Part shown: in pieces, positions 42,408 through 52,041 of the stretch
Layout: each line of letters opens with the position of its first letter
How positions within the stretch are numbered: position 1 is the first letter of the stretch
Origin: Endozoicomonas sp. Mp262
GTDB taxonomy: Bacteria > Pseudomonadota > Gammaproteobacteria > Pseudomonadales > Endozoicomonadaceae
Reading direction: 5' to 3'
Assembly: GCF_025643335.1 (NCBI RefSeq)
Contig: NZ_CP092489.1
Span: 1,166,501-1,230,500, forward strand
DNA length: 64,000 nucleotides
Made by a program: the position numbers and the translations under genes
Notes under the pieces: generated by a model
Databases searched by the model: none
Seen by the model: the letters and a program-made list of their open reading frames with translations, nothing else
What the model was told of the DNA's origin: nothing

Positions 42408-44498
42408 TTATGATTTTTGTAACAGAGAGATATCTGCCACGTGGAGGAACAGGTTGCGAAGCTGTTTCAGTAAGGCATAGCGATTCAGGCGCACTTGCTG
42501 ATCTTCTGCATTCACCAGTACTTTATCAAAGAAACTGTCTACAGGCTCTTTCAGGGTAGCCAGGCTTTCCATAACCTGAGCGTAGTGGCGCTGTTCCAGC
42601 AGGGAGGAAATAGCCTCTTGCTTAACAGTCAGGGCTTTAGCCAGTGCTTGCTCCTCGGCTTCAGCCAGCAGCGCTTCATCAATCCTATCAGGTATAACAA
42701 TATCACCGGCTTTGGCCAGAATATTTGAAACCCGCTTATTGGCGGAGGCCAGGGCATTAGCCTCAGTCATTTCATAAAAACCGGTTATGGCTTTGATGCG
42801 CTGGTCAAAGTCCAGAGGACGGGTGGGACGCAGGGCTTTAACGGAGTTAATGATTTCCGTGGCTACGCCCTCTTCCTGATAGGCCGCATCAAATCGCTCC
42901 AGCATATAGTCCACAGCGGTTGTTTGTAGCCGTGCTGCTTCAGGTAACTCAACGCCTGTTTCCAGATAGCCCGCTGCTGCCTGGCGGATCAGTTCATCCA
43001 GATCCAGATTCAGCTTTTTCTCTACGATAATACGCAGTACGCCGATACTGGCTCTACGCAAGGCAAAGGGGTCTTTACTACCGGTGGGTAACTGACCAAT
43101 ACCGAAAATACCTGCGATGGTATCGATCTTATCAGCGATAGCCACAGCACAGCCTGTCAGGGTTTCTGGCAAGTTATCCCCCGCATAGCGAGGCATATAC
43201 TGCTCATTCAGAGCCTTGCTAACCTCTTCAGCCTCTCCGTCATGGGCGGCATAGTATTGTCCCATAATGCCCTGGAGTTCAGGGAATTCCAGTACCATGT
43301 CAGACACCAGGTCAGATTTGCACAATAGTCCTGCACGGGAGGCCAGCTCCGGTTTACCTTGCTCTTGAGAGGCAATCCATGCAGCCAGTTTGGCAATGCG
43401 TTCTGTTTTATTGAACAGGGAACCCAGTTGCGCCTGGAATACGATGGCCTGGAGTTTTTCACGGCGGGCTTCAAGGGTGGTCTTCTTGTCGGTTTCAAAG
43501 AAGAACTTGGCATCTGCCAGACGAGGGCGGATAACCTTTTCGTTACCAGAAATAACTTGTTGTGGATCCCGGCTCTCAATATTGGAGACGGTGATAAAGA
43601 AAGGCTTTAAGGCGCCTTTTTCATCCACCACATGGAAATATTTCTGATGCTCCTTCATGGAAGAGATCAGGGACTCGGCAGGCACTGACAGGAACTCATC
43701 ATCAAAGCGGCCTGCCAAGGCTACAGGCCATTCTACCAGAGCTGTGACTTCATCAAGCAGGTCTTCATCGATAACCGCCTGACCACCTAACTGACTGGCC
43801 GTGGTTTCTACCTGTTGTTTAATGGTTTCACGACGGGCCATAAAGTCTGGCTGAACCCGGCCCTCTTCTTCCAGTACTTTCTGGTAGTCAACAGGCTGGC
43901 CAATGACAAGAGGTTGATTGGCATGGAAGCGATGACCCCTGGACTCACTGCCCGCTTTCAGGCCGAGGATTTCACAATCCACCACTTCATCACCAAACAG
44001 CATAACCAGCCAATGAACAGGGCGTACAAACTCTTCCCTGAGAGCTCCCCAGCGCATGCGCTTGGGAATCGGCAGGTTAGCCAGGGACTGGGAGATAATT
44101 TCTGGCAGTAAAGAGGTGGTCTTGACGCCTTGCTTCACGGAACGATAAACCAGCCAGGCTCCCTTGGGGGTATCAAGGGTTTCCAGCTGCTCAACACTGA
44201 CACCGTTGGATCGGGCAAAACCTTCTGCGGCTTTGGTGGGGTTGCCGGCAGCATCAAACGCCGCCTGCACCGCCGGGCCACGACGCTCAAGCTTTTGGTC
44301 TGGCTGAGCCACTTCCAGCCCTTTAATCAGCAATGCCAGACGACGTGGGGCTGCAAAGGAATGATACTCGCCGTAAGAGAGTTGAGCACTGTCCAGGCCA
44401 GTAATAATTCCCTGGGTAAAGGCATGGGAGAGTTTCTTCAGCGCCTTGGGAGGCAGCTCTTCTGTTCCCAGCTCAACGAGAAAGTCCTGCGTGCTCAT
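42408..44498 (-). CDS. glyS: Glycyl-tRNA synthetase beta subunit
   Basis: A 696-residue tRNA-binding subunit of the alpha2-beta2 glycyl-tRNA synthetase. It opens with QDFLVELGTEELPPKALKKL and holds the HD-like region, including SDLVSDMVLEFPELQGIMG and YAAHDGE, and the C-terminal anticodon-binding helices. Length matches E. coli (689). Start and stop overlap glyQ by one base (ATGA), so the two are co-translated. Confidence 0.98.
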   Translation of the reverse strand: MSTQDFLVELGTEELPPKALKKLSHAFTQGIITGLDSAQLSYGEYHSFAAPRRLALLIKGLEVAQPDQKLERRGPAVQAAFDAAGNPTKAAEGFARSNGVSVEQLETLDTPKGAWLVYRSVKQGVKTTSLLPEIISQSLANLPIPKRMRWGALREEFVRPVHWLVMLFGDEVVDCEILGLKAGSESRGHRFHANQPLVIGQPVDYQKVLEEEGRVQPDFMARRETIKQQVETTASQLGGQAVIDEDLLDEVTALVEWPVALAGRFDDEFLSVPAESLISSMKEHQKYFHVVDEKGALKPFFITVSNIESRDPQQVISGNEKVIRPRLADAKFFFETDKKTTLEARREKLQAIVFQAQLGSLFNKTERIAKLAAWIASQEQGKPELASRAGLLCKSDLVSDMVLEFPELQGIMGQYYAAHDGEAEEVSKALNEQYMPRYAGDNLPETLTGCAVAIADKIDTIAGIFGIGQLPTGSKDPFALRRASIGVLRIIVEKKLNLDLDELIRQAAAGYLETGVELPEAARLQTTAVDYMLERFDAAYQEEGVATEIINSVKALRPTRPLDFDQRIKAITGFYEMTEANALASANKRVSNILAKAGDIVIPDRIDEALLAEAEEQALAKALTVKQEAISSLLEQRHYAQVMESLATLKEPVDSFFDKVLVNAEDQQVRLNRYALLKQLRNLFLHVADISLLQKS

Positions 44499-45451
44499 TA
44501 TTTTTCCTCCTTTGCCAGCTGATCCAGTACAAATTTCCGGTTGGCTTCATCAGCCAGAGGGAAGCCCAGCTTATGTCGTGCATCAAAATAGGCTTTTGCC
44601 ACAGCACGGGCCAGGGTTCTTACTTTCAGGATATAGCGCTGTCTTTCTGTAACAGAGATGGCGTGGCGGGCATCCAGGAGGTTAAAGGTATGAGACGCTT
44701 TCAGCACGAACTCATAGGCAGGCAGAGGCAGGTTCAGTTCCACCAGACGGTGAGCTTCACTTTCGAAGAAAGAGAACTGATGGAATAGCTCTTTTGTATC
44801 TGCATGCTCAAAATTGAATGTGGACATTTCCACTTCGTTCTGATGGTAGACATCGCCGTAGGTTACTTTACCCTGGGGACCCTCTGTCCAGATCAGGTCG
44901 TAGACGTTATCCACACCCTGGATATACATGGCCAGGCGTTCGAGACCATAAGTGATTTCACCGGTAACGGGGAAGCACTCCAGCCCACCCACCTGCTGGA
45001 AGTAAGTGAACTGGGAGACTTCCATACCATTCATCCAGACTTCCCAGCCAAGGCCCCAGGCACCCAGTGTGGGAGATTCCCAGTTATCCTCAACGAAACG
45101 AAGATCGTGAACCAGGGGATCTACACCCAGTTCTTTCAAGGACTCCAGATACAGCTCCTGAATATTGTCAGGAGAAGGCTTCATGACAACCTGGAATTGA
45201 TAATAATGTTGAAGGCGGTTTGGGTTTTCACCATAGCGCCCGTCTGTAGGTCTTCTGCTGGGCTGGACATAGGCGGAGTTCCAGTTTTCAGGACCTATGG
45301 CACGAAGGAAGGTGGCTGGGTGGAATGTACCCGCGCCTACTTCCATATCCAGAGGCTGCATGATAACGCAACCCTGGCGGGCCCAAAATTGTTGCAGGGC
45401 GAAAATCAGCCCCTGAAATGTATTAATGTCTGGCGTACTTTGGGAAGTCAC
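44498..45451 (-). CDS. glyQ: Glycyl-tRNA synthetase alpha subunit
   Basis: A 317-residue catalytic subunit that activates glycine. Family strings are [57 protein letters not shown] and [21 protein letters not shown]. Length is slightly above E. coli (303). The 5' flank has a 10-bp stem-loop (45550-45598) and a phased group of DnaA-box-like sites at 45671-45700. Confidence 0.98.
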   Translation of the reverse strand: MTSQSTPDINTFQGLIFALQQFWARQGCVIMQPLDMEVGAGTFHPATFLRAIGPENWNSAYVQPSRRPTDGRYGENPNRLQHYYQFQVVMKPSPDNIQELYLESLKELGVDPLVHDLRFVEDNWESPTLGAWGLGWEVWMNGMEVSQFTYFQQVGGLECFPVTGEITYGLERLAMYIQGVDNVYDLIWTEGPQGKVTYGDVYHQNEVEMSTFNFEHADTKELFHQFSFFESEAHRLVELNLPLPAYEFVLKASHTFNLLDARHAISVTERQRYILKVRTLARAVAKAYFDARHKLGFPLADEANRKFVLDQLAKEEK

Positions 45452-45813
45452 TGCTCTACCTCATGGAGGCTTGGAATAGGTGTCACTTAAAGTGTTTTGA
45501 TACCGGGTAAGGTAATCGAAACTGTAGGAGTTGCAGTTTTTCAAACAATAATGAGCAAAGACAAGAAAATAAAACATTTTGCAGCTGTTTTGCTCATTTT
45601 GTTATGTGAAAGTTGTGTTTTCACAGCAAACAAGGCGGATTATACCGATTTGCACCGGAGAGTATAAGGTTGTGGATAAAATGTGGAATAGTGTGGATAG
45701 AATCGTTTTAACCTGGTACTTGCTGTTTATTCTGACGTTAAAGGGGGAGGTGAATTAGTTTGGTGGCGCGAATCTTTAATGCTTATATTAAGTAGGCATC
45801 AACAACTGGAAAA
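45452..45813. promoter_or_regulatory. glyQ upstream region with a stem-loop and three phased DnaA-box-like sites
   Basis: About 360 bases without a gene. AATGAGCAAA (45550-45559) pairs with TTTGCTCATT (45589-45598). Three sites follow each other at 11- and 10-base steps: TGTGGATAA (45671-45679, perfect DnaA box), TGTGGAATA (45682-45690) and TGTGGATAG (45692-45700). Confidence 0.6.
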
Positions 45814-45840
45814 GGGGAATAGAAGTCATCTCCTACTCCC
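45814..45840 (-). terminator. Hairpin downstream of trkH, relative of the GGGGAATAG repeats
   Basis: GGGGAATAG (45814-45822) faces CTACTCCC (45833-45840), an imperfect stem with one mismatch, 16 bases after the trkH stop. The left arm matches the hairpin after purE over ten bases. Confidence 0.45.
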
Positions 45841-45855
45841 ATGATTGAGTCTTTT

Positions 45856-47304
45856 TCAATAGCGCCAGAATGTCGGGGTAAACAAAATGATCAAAGTAAA
45901 AATTTCAAGCCGCCCCAGAAGCATTGCAAAACAGAGAATCCATTTTGCTGTATCCGGCAATGACTGATAATTACTGGTGGCGTCACCCAGTGCCGGGCCC
46001 AGGTTATTCATACAGGATGCTACTGTTGAAAATGCAGTTTCCAGATCCAGTCCTGTGGCCATTAATCCCAGAAACATCACAATAAACAGCACCACATAGG
46101 CGGAGAAAAATCCCCAGACCGCCTCACCGATTCTATGGTTAACTGATTTTCCCCCCAGCTTAATAACAAAGATGGCATTGGGGTGAACCAGTCGGCGTAA
46201 CTCTCGCATTCCCTGTTTGAAAATCAGCAGAATCCGGATCACTTTCATGCCTCCGGCTGTTGAGCCGGAACAACCGCCAGCGAAACTGGTTAGAAATAAC
46301 AGAAATGGCAGAAATGTTGGCCAGGTGGAAAAACCGGTTGATGCAAAACCTGTGGTTGTTGCCACTGAAACCACTTCAAAGACGCCATGTTTGATGGCAT
46401 CCGGAAGGTCATAAATGGCAGAGAAGTAGAGTACAGGCACGGTAATAGCAGTAACCATGCCGAGGATAAGCAGGTATCCCTTAAACTCCGGATCCTGGAT
46501 ATAGTACTTCAATGACCGGCCTCTCCAGGCAATAAAATGCAGAGCAAAATTAACGCCTGAGATCAACATAAAAAAGATGGCTACGGTATGAATAGCTGGC
46601 GAGGCATAATGGCCAATGCTGGCATCATGGGTAGAAAAACCACCGATTGCCACGGTACTGAAGCTATGGCTGATGGCATCAAATAGATTCATCCCTGCAA
46701 GCCAGTATCCGGCAGTGCAGGCCACTGTCAGCCCCAGATAGATATACCAAAGCACTTTTGCTGTCTCGGTAATTCTGGGTGTAAGTTTCTTGTCTTTAAC
46801 GGGACCCGGGGTTTCTGTGCGATACAACTGCATGCCACCGATTCCCAGCATAGGCAGTATGGCCACAGCCAGCACAATGATCCCCATACCACCAAGCCAT
46901 TGAAGTTGCTGACGGTAGAAGAGAATGGATTTTGGCAACTCATCAATGCCTGTCAGAATGGTTGCCCCTGTTGTAGTCAGGCCGGACAGGGATTCAAAAA
47001 AAGCATCGGTGATGGTCAGGGATGGAGTCTCCATCATAAGTAGTGGCAAGGCACCTACAGCGCTGAGGACAATCCACAGCAGCACGGTAACCACGAAACC
47101 GTCCCTGTTGCGCATTTGAATCCGGGTATTGCGATAGGGAAGCCTGAGCAGAATCCCCATGGAGAGCGTTATCAGAAAAGTATAAATAAAAAGGCTGACT
47201 TCTGGCTCTGAATAAATCAGCGCAACAACCATGGGTGGAATACTGGAAGTGCTGAACAGTATCAGCAAAATACCCAATACGGGAATAATAACCGGCAACT
47301 GCAT
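45856..47304 (-). CDS. trkH: Trk potassium uptake system membrane subunit TrkH
   Basis: A 482-residue K+ channel-like subunit with four M1-P-M2 repeats. Selectivity-filter loops are seen at SGLTTTGATILTG, STVAIGGFSTHD, TTTGFASTGF and NNLGPALGD. AGGCSGSTAGGMKVIRIL is the family signature after the third filter. Length matches E. coli (483). It works with TrkA, encoded 0.3 kb upstream in the same direction, with its own terminator between. Confidence 0.97.
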   Translation of the reverse strand: MQLPVIIPVLGILLILFSTSSIPPMVVALIYSEPEVSLFIYTFLITLSMGILLRLPYRNTRIQMRNRDGFVVTVLLWIVLSAVGALPLLMMETPSLTITDAFFESLSGLTTTGATILTGIDELPKSILFYRQQLQWLGGMGIIVLAVAILPMLGIGGMQLYRTETPGPVKDKKLTPRITETAKVLWYIYLGLTVACTAGYWLAGMNLFDAISHSFSTVAIGGFSTHDASIGHYASPAIHTVAIFFMLISGVNFALHFIAWRGRSLKYYIQDPEFKGYLLILGMVTAITVPVLYFSAIYDLPDAIKHGVFEVVSVATTTGFASTGFSTWPTFLPFLLFLTSFAGGCSGSTAGGMKVIRILLIFKQGMRELRRLVHPNAIFVIKLGGKSVNHRIGEAVWGFFSAYVVLFIVMFLGLMATGLDLETAFSTVASCMNNLGPALGDATSNYQSLPDTAKWILCFAMLLGRLEIFTLIILFTPTFWRY

Positions 47305-47510
47305 GGCAACCCTGCTTTCTCTTATTTATTTAATGAATCAGATATTGATTCATGGTTATTGTTTTAAATTCCGTTTTCCTGTCAGGAATAACATTCAGGT
47401 TATTCTTTAGACTGAAAACTGATTAATGGGTTAATGTAATCATTTTGCCTATTTTTAATACTGATATACAGCATACTATGGTTCTTTCAATGTGATTGAA
47501 CCGATAAAAT

Positions 47511-47539
47511 AGCCAGAAACAGTATGTCCATTTCTGGCT
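47511..47539 (-). terminator. Terminator-like hairpin after trkA
   Basis: AGCCAGAAA (47511-47519) pairs perfectly with TTTCTGGCT (47531-47539), 11-base loop, followed on the minus strand by ATTTTATC. It is 60 bases after the trkA stop. The remaining 200 bases up to trkH must hold the trkH promoter. Confidence 0.65.
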
Positions 47540-47598
47540 TAATTAGCGAATAATTAGAACAAATAGACGATTTTTAAATTATTTTAAGGATTTTATAG

Positions 47599-48972
47599 CT
47601 AGAAGAAGCCAAGACCAACCTGGAATAGCTGCTCGACTTCCCGGATTCGTTTCTTATTGGTAAGAAACAGAATAATGTGATCCTCAGACTCTATCCGGGT
47701 GGTATCGTGGGCAATCATCACCTCATCATTGCGCACGACGGCACCGATAGTTGTACCCGGAGGTAGCTCAATTTCCTGAATGGTTCGCCCAACCACCCTG
47801 GAGGATTGCTCGTCACCGTGGGCAATGGCTTCCATCGCTTCGGCAGCCCCTCTACGCAGGGAGTGCACATTAACCACATCACCCTTGCGAACATGCTTCA
47901 ATAGACTGCCTGTGGTAGCCAGTTGTGGGGATATGGCGATATCTATTTCTCCCCCCTGAACCAGGTCAACATACGCAGGGTTGTTGATCAATGCCATAAC
48001 TTTTCGGGCGCCCAGCCGCTTGGCAAGCATGGCGGCCATAACATTGGCTTCGTCATCATTGGTGAGGGCGCAAAAAATATCGGTTTCTTCAATATTTTCC
48101 GCAATCAAAAGCTCCTTGTCTGAGGCATTGCCATTAAAGACCATAGCTTTTGTAAGGGTTTCAGAGAGGAACTGGCAGCGCTCCATACTCCGCTCAATAA
48201 CCTTCACTTTATAATCATTTTCTATGGCGCTTGCCAAACGCAGTCCTATATTGCCACCGCCAGCAATAATAATACGTTTATAGTCATCACCCAGGCGCTG
48301 AAGCTCTCCCATCACAGCGCGGATATGGCGGCGGTCAGCAATAAAGAAGACTTCGTCGTCTGCCTCAATAACCGTCGTACCTTTGGGCATGATGGCTTTG
48401 CCCCTTCTGAAGATGGCTGCGACCCGGGTATCCACATTCGGCATATGCTCACGGATATAACGGAGTTCTTGTCCCACAAGAGGACCACCGTAATAGGCTT
48501 TCATGGCAACCAGCTGGGCGCGGCCATCGGCAAAGTCCAGTACCTGCAGGGCACCGGGTCGTTCCAGAAGACGCTTGATGTAATTGGTGACCACCTGCTC
48601 AGGACTGATCAATACATCAATGGGAAGCGCATCATCACAGAACAGATTCGCCTTATTCAGGTAAGCTGCCTGGCGAATGCGGGCAATTTTCGAAGGGGTG
48701 TGAAACATGGTGTAGGCAATCTGACAGGCGATCATATTCACTTCATCGCTGTTGGTGACCGCTACCAGCATATCCGCTTCATCTGCCCCGGCCTGTTTGA
48801 GAACAGAAGGGAATGAAGCCATGCCCTGGATTGTACGAATATCAATCCGGTCCTGAAGCTCCCGAAGACGATCACCGTTAGTATCCACAACGGTAATATC
48901 ATTTTCTTCACTGGCCAGGTTTTCAGCCAGAGTTCCGCCTACTTGGCCGGCACCGAGAATAATTATTTTCAT
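47599..48972 (-). CDS. trkA: Trk system potassium regulatory protein TrkA
   Basis: A 457-residue cytoplasmic RCK/KTN protein with two NAD(H)-binding halves. The first Rossmann motif is [18 protein letters not shown] (residues 3-20) and the second [19 protein letters not shown] (near 234). Two C-terminal RCK_C domains follow each half. It gates TrkH in response to nucleotides. Length matches E. coli (458). It sits 21 bases after rsmB, probably co-transcribed with fmt-rsmB. Confidence 0.97.
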   Translation of the reverse strand: MKIIILGAGQVGGTLAENLASEENDITVVDTNGDRLRELQDRIDIRTIQGMASFPSVLKQAGADEADMLVAVTNSDEVNMIACQIAYTMFHTPSKIARIRQAAYLNKANLFCDDALPIDVLISPEQVVTNYIKRLLERPGALQVLDFADGRAQLVAMKAYYGGPLVGQELRYIREHMPNVDTRVAAIFRRGKAIMPKGTTVIEADDEVFFIADRRHIRAVMGELQRLGDDYKRIIIAGGGNIGLRLASAIENDYKVKVIERSMERCQFLSETLTKAMVFNGNASDKELLIAENIEETDIFCALTNDDEANVMAAMLAKRLGARKVMALINNPAYVDLVQGGEIDIAISPQLATTGSLLKHVRKGDVVNVHSLRRGAAEAMEAIAHGDEQSSRVVGRTIQEIELPPGTTIGAVVRNDEVMIAHDTTRIESEDHIILFLTNKKRIREVEQLFQVGLGFF

Positions 48973-48993
48973 CGTTACTTTCGTTAAAACTGA

Positions 48994-50307
48994 TTAGTGA
49001 GCAGACTTACTTAAAAGGCTATAGAAAAAACCATCCCCGCTACCAGGGAATATCTGTTTACCATACCGGGTGTCATATCCCCAGCTTCCTGGCAGAGGCT
49101 GAAGGCTGGCATCCTTGTGAGAAGCCAGAAAGTCCTTGATTTGCAAGTGATTTTCTTTTGGCATCACGGAGCAGGTGGCGTAGAGCAGTGAGCCACCAGG
49201 TTTAAGTAATGACCACATCTGGTGAAGGATTTCCTTCTGGAGACTGGCCAGGGCATCAATGTCAGAGGCTTTTCTCAGTAGCTTGATATCGGGATGCCTT
49301 CTGATAACACCGGTAGCAGAACAGGGCGCATCTAAAAGAATATGGTCGTATTCCTTGCCGTCCCACCATGCTTCCGGTTGGGTTGCGTCGCCATGAATGA
49401 CAGTGGCAACCTGGTTTAGCCGTTCCAGATTTTCACGTACACGAACCAGCCGGTGCTCATCGGAATCCAGGGCATGCAGCTCTGTGTTTTCATAAAGCTC
49501 AAGGATATGACAGGCCTTTCCTCCGGGAGCACAACAGGCATCCAGGATGCGCTGCCCCGCTTTGGCAGGCAGCAGGTTAGCGGCAAGTTGGGCAGATTCA
49601 TCCTGGACACTGACAGAGCCATCCTGAAACAAGGGTAGCTGGTTTACCGCGGTGGGTTTGCTCAAGATTAGGCCTTGTGGCGCCAGGAGAGATGGAGCCG
49701 CAGGAATACAGTGATCAATGAGTTTTTTCAGGTATCTGTCACGGCTGATTTTGCTGTTGTTGGCCCGGAGTGTCATGGGGGGCTGTTGATTATTGGCGTC
49801 AATAATCACTTGCCAGTGCTCCGGCCATGCCTTTTTAAGTTCCTGCACTAACCAGGCAGGGTGGGCGGTGGCACAGTGTTGATCTGTTTCTTCCAGTTTT
49901 TGAAGGGTATCAAATTGGCGCTGGGCATTTCGTAGCAAGCCATTAACCAGTCCTCTTGCCCAGGCTTTGCCCAGGCTGCGGGTGACCTGTACCGTTTCGC
50001 CAATGGCTGCGTGGGGGGGGATACGGGTATAGAACAGCTGGTATAAGCCCACAAGGATAAGACTATGAAGCTCTTTCTCTTTCGCCTTTAATGGCCGTTC
50101 CATTAAATGATTAAGCCAGGCCTCAAGCCTGAAATAATAGCGCAAGGTTCCGTAACTTAACTCGGCCAGCAAGGCCTGATCCCTGGCGGAGAGCGTTTCC
50201 TGCTGGGCGGGCAAACACTTACTTAAAGAGTCGCCGCTGGCTACTTTTGCTACGACTTTGGCGGCAGCAAGTCTAACGGATGATTGTTTGGCCATAGTTG
50301 CGATCAA
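48994..50307 (-). CDS. rsmB: 16S rRNA (cytosine967-C5) methyltransferase RsmB
   Basis: A 437-residue RNA methyltransferase. The N-terminal NusB-like domain covers about 1-140. The SAM site ILDACCAPGGKACHILEL is near 255-272. The two catalytic cysteines are in LDAPCSATGVIRRHPDIK and LLYATCSVMPKEN. Length matches E. coli (429). It is 9 bases downstream of fmt, the common fmt-rsmB-trkA order. Confidence 0.97.
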   Translation of the reverse strand: MIATMAKQSSVRLAAAKVVAKVASGDSLSKCLPAQQETLSARDQALLAELSYGTLRYYFRLEAWLNHLMERPLKAKEKELHSLILVGLYQLFYTRIPPHAAIGETVQVTRSLGKAWARGLVNGLLRNAQRQFDTLQKLEETDQHCATAHPAWLVQELKKAWPEHWQVIIDANNQQPPMTLRANNSKISRDRYLKKLIDHCIPAAPSLLAPQGLILSKPTAVNQLPLFQDGSVSVQDESAQLAANLLPAKAGQRILDACCAPGGKACHILELYENTELHALDSDEHRLVRVRENLERLNQVATVIHGDATQPEAWWDGKEYDHILLDAPCSATGVIRRHPDIKLLRKASDIDALASLQKEILHQMWSLLKPGGSLLYATCSVMPKENHLQIKDFLASHKDASLQPLPGSWGYDTRYGKQIFPGSGDGFFYSLLSKSAH

Positions 50308-50316
50308 AGGCTCGTA

Positions 50317-51261
50317 TTAACTAAATTGTTTACCAGTAGAGAACAGCTCTTTTTTACTGTTGAGCAGGTCTTGCACAGACATGGCCCGACTACCGGGAAG
50401 TTGCACATTAGTCACTCTTAATACGCCTTCTCCACAGGTAATATCAAGGCCTTTTTTGTTGGCGTCGATCAAAGTGCCCGGTTTTTCATTAGTGTTGGAG
50501 GCAATGGCCGCTGCCTCTCTGATTCGAATAATCTGGCCATCAAACTCAGCTGTGGCAACAGGCCAGGGGTTGAAGGCCCTGATGTGGCGTTCAAGCGCCA
50601 TGGATGATTTTTCCCAATCCAGCCTGGCTTCTTCTTTGTTTAGTTTATGAGCATAGCAGGCTTGGTCATCATCCTGTTTTTCTGGTTGGATGGTGTGAGT
50701 TGCCAATGCATCCAACGCTTTTATCAGGGCCGGTTGTCCTACTTCAATCAAGCGGTCATGGAGGTCAGCAGAGGTATCTGTAGCCATAATCGGGCAATGG
50801 GCTTTAAGCAACATATCACCGGTATCCAGCCCGGCATCCATTTGCATAATGGTGACTCCGGACTGAGTGTCTCCTGCCTGAATGGCACGTTGAATAGGAG
50901 CTGCCCCTCGCCAGCGGGGAAGAATGGAGCCGTGGACATTAATGCAGCCCAGTCTTGGCGTATCAAGAACCATCTGGGGAAGAATCAGGCCATAGGCAAC
51001 CACAACCATAATATCGGCATCCAGTGCTGCCAGTTCTTTTTGGGCTTCTTCTGTTTTGAGGGAGCGGGGCTGAAAAACAGGTATATTGTTTTCCTGGGCC
51101 AGGGCCTTTACCGGGCTTGGCTTTAGTTTTTGCCCTCTACCGGCAGGTCTGTCAGGCTGGGTATAAGCAGCAATAACCTCATGTTTGCTGTCCAGAATGG
51201 CTTGCAGGTGCTCTCTGGCAAACTCGGGTGTTCCTGCGAAAATAACTCGAAGGTTTGTCAT
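50317..51261 (-). CDS. fmt: Methionyl-tRNA formyltransferase
   Basis: A 314-residue enzyme that formylates initiator Met-tRNA with 10-formyl-THF. The active-site strings are [31 protein letters not shown] (Asn, His) and DTGDML. A C-terminal OB-like domain follows. Length equals E. coli (315). Its usual partner def is 3.2 kb upstream here, with a structured repeat and an IS-split gene between them. Confidence 0.98.
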   Translation of the reverse strand: MTNLRVIFAGTPEFAREHLQAILDSKHEVIAAYTQPDRPAGRGQKLKPSPVKALAQENNIPVFQPRSLKTEEAQKELAALDADIMVVVAYGLILPQMVLDTPRLGCINVHGSILPRWRGAAPIQRAIQAGDTQSGVTIMQMDAGLDTGDMLLKAHCPIMATDTSADLHDRLIEVGQPALIKALDALATHTIQPEKQDDDQACYAHKLNKEEARLDWEKSSMALERHIRAFNPWPVATAEFDGQIIRIREAAAIASNTNEKPGTLIDANKKGLDITCGEGVLRVTNVQLPGSRAMSVQDLLNSKKELFSTGKQFS

Positions 51262-51318
51262 TGGATATTTAGTGTGTCCGGGTTGTGCTAGCCATACTAC
51301 AAAATAGTGGCCAGGCTA

Positions 51319-51598
51319 GGGGCTGTTGACGTTTGCTCGTGTGCTCAGCCAAAACCAGCGGTTTCGTGGCTAGACGCAGTAGCGCAGGAAGACTCACGTC
51401 TTTCAAGCTACTGCAACGACGGCACGGAATCGCTGGTTTTGGCCCTTCGGGTGGCTCGTAAAGCGGCTTTCCGACTGCGTTGGACTGGCTTGACGTAGAA
51501 TAACTATGCCTGCACCAGTCCGCCCGGTGTGCCCCATTGGGTATTGCGGAAAACCGCTTTACGAGCCACTGAGCTCACGATCAAACGTCAACAGCCCC
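51319..51598. repeat. 280-bp structured MITE-like element
   Basis: Perfect 17-bp inverted ends GGGGCTGTTGACGTTTG (51319-51335) and its complement (51582-51598), flanked by TA on both sides. The interior folds into two large hairpins. Hairpin A (51349-51442) is closed by CCAAAACCAGCG/CGCTGGTTTTGG, with inner stems GCAGTAGC/GCTACTGC and AAGAC/GTCTT. Hairpin B (51451-51569) has a 23-base outer stem with one mismatch and an inner GGACTGG/CCAGTCC. No transposase or long coding frame is present. A 50-bp relative with the same ends lies at 61674-61723. Confidence 0.85.
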
Positions 51599-51830
51599 TA
51601 GGAGCCTGTTCTCGGACAGTCTCCTATCTAAATGGTGGAAATCCTTCGCAGGAGGCGCCGGGAAAAATGACCCTGCGACTTACCGACGAAAATGAATTCA
51701 GTGAAATTGGTGGGGGATAATATGAAAAGTCGCCAGGAGTGTAAAACACTCCAGACCTTTATTTGGTAAATTATGGTCATTTTTATTGGAGCAAACCTGC
51801 TTCTGAAAAATAGTGAATAACCCATATTAA
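51599..51830. other. Residual spacer with a small hairpin
   Basis: No supported gene. A perfect hairpin GGAGTGT/ACACTCC (51736-51752, AAA loop) lies about 80 bases beyond the ancestral stop of the split exported-protein gene and could be its terminator on the minus strand. Confidence 0.45.
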
Positions 51831-52041
51831 TTACCAAACTATCTGTAATTGGTTGAAAAATAAAATACCAGCAATTATGGCAGCAACAGTGGTTAACCTG
51901 AAACACCATCCTGTAGAGGGGGATTTGTTAAGCCTATCAGCAGGAAAAGTATCGTTATGGTTAAACATGGTAACCGCTGTCATTGTAAAAACATAAGTAG
52001 CCTGAAGCTTTAGTCTGGCAATTTTTTCTTCAGGGTTTATA

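Noticed and set aside
51307-51498. Open frame inside the 280-bp structured repeat
   Set aside because: Its composition follows from the palindromic repeat and it spans both hairpins; no ribosome site or family features.
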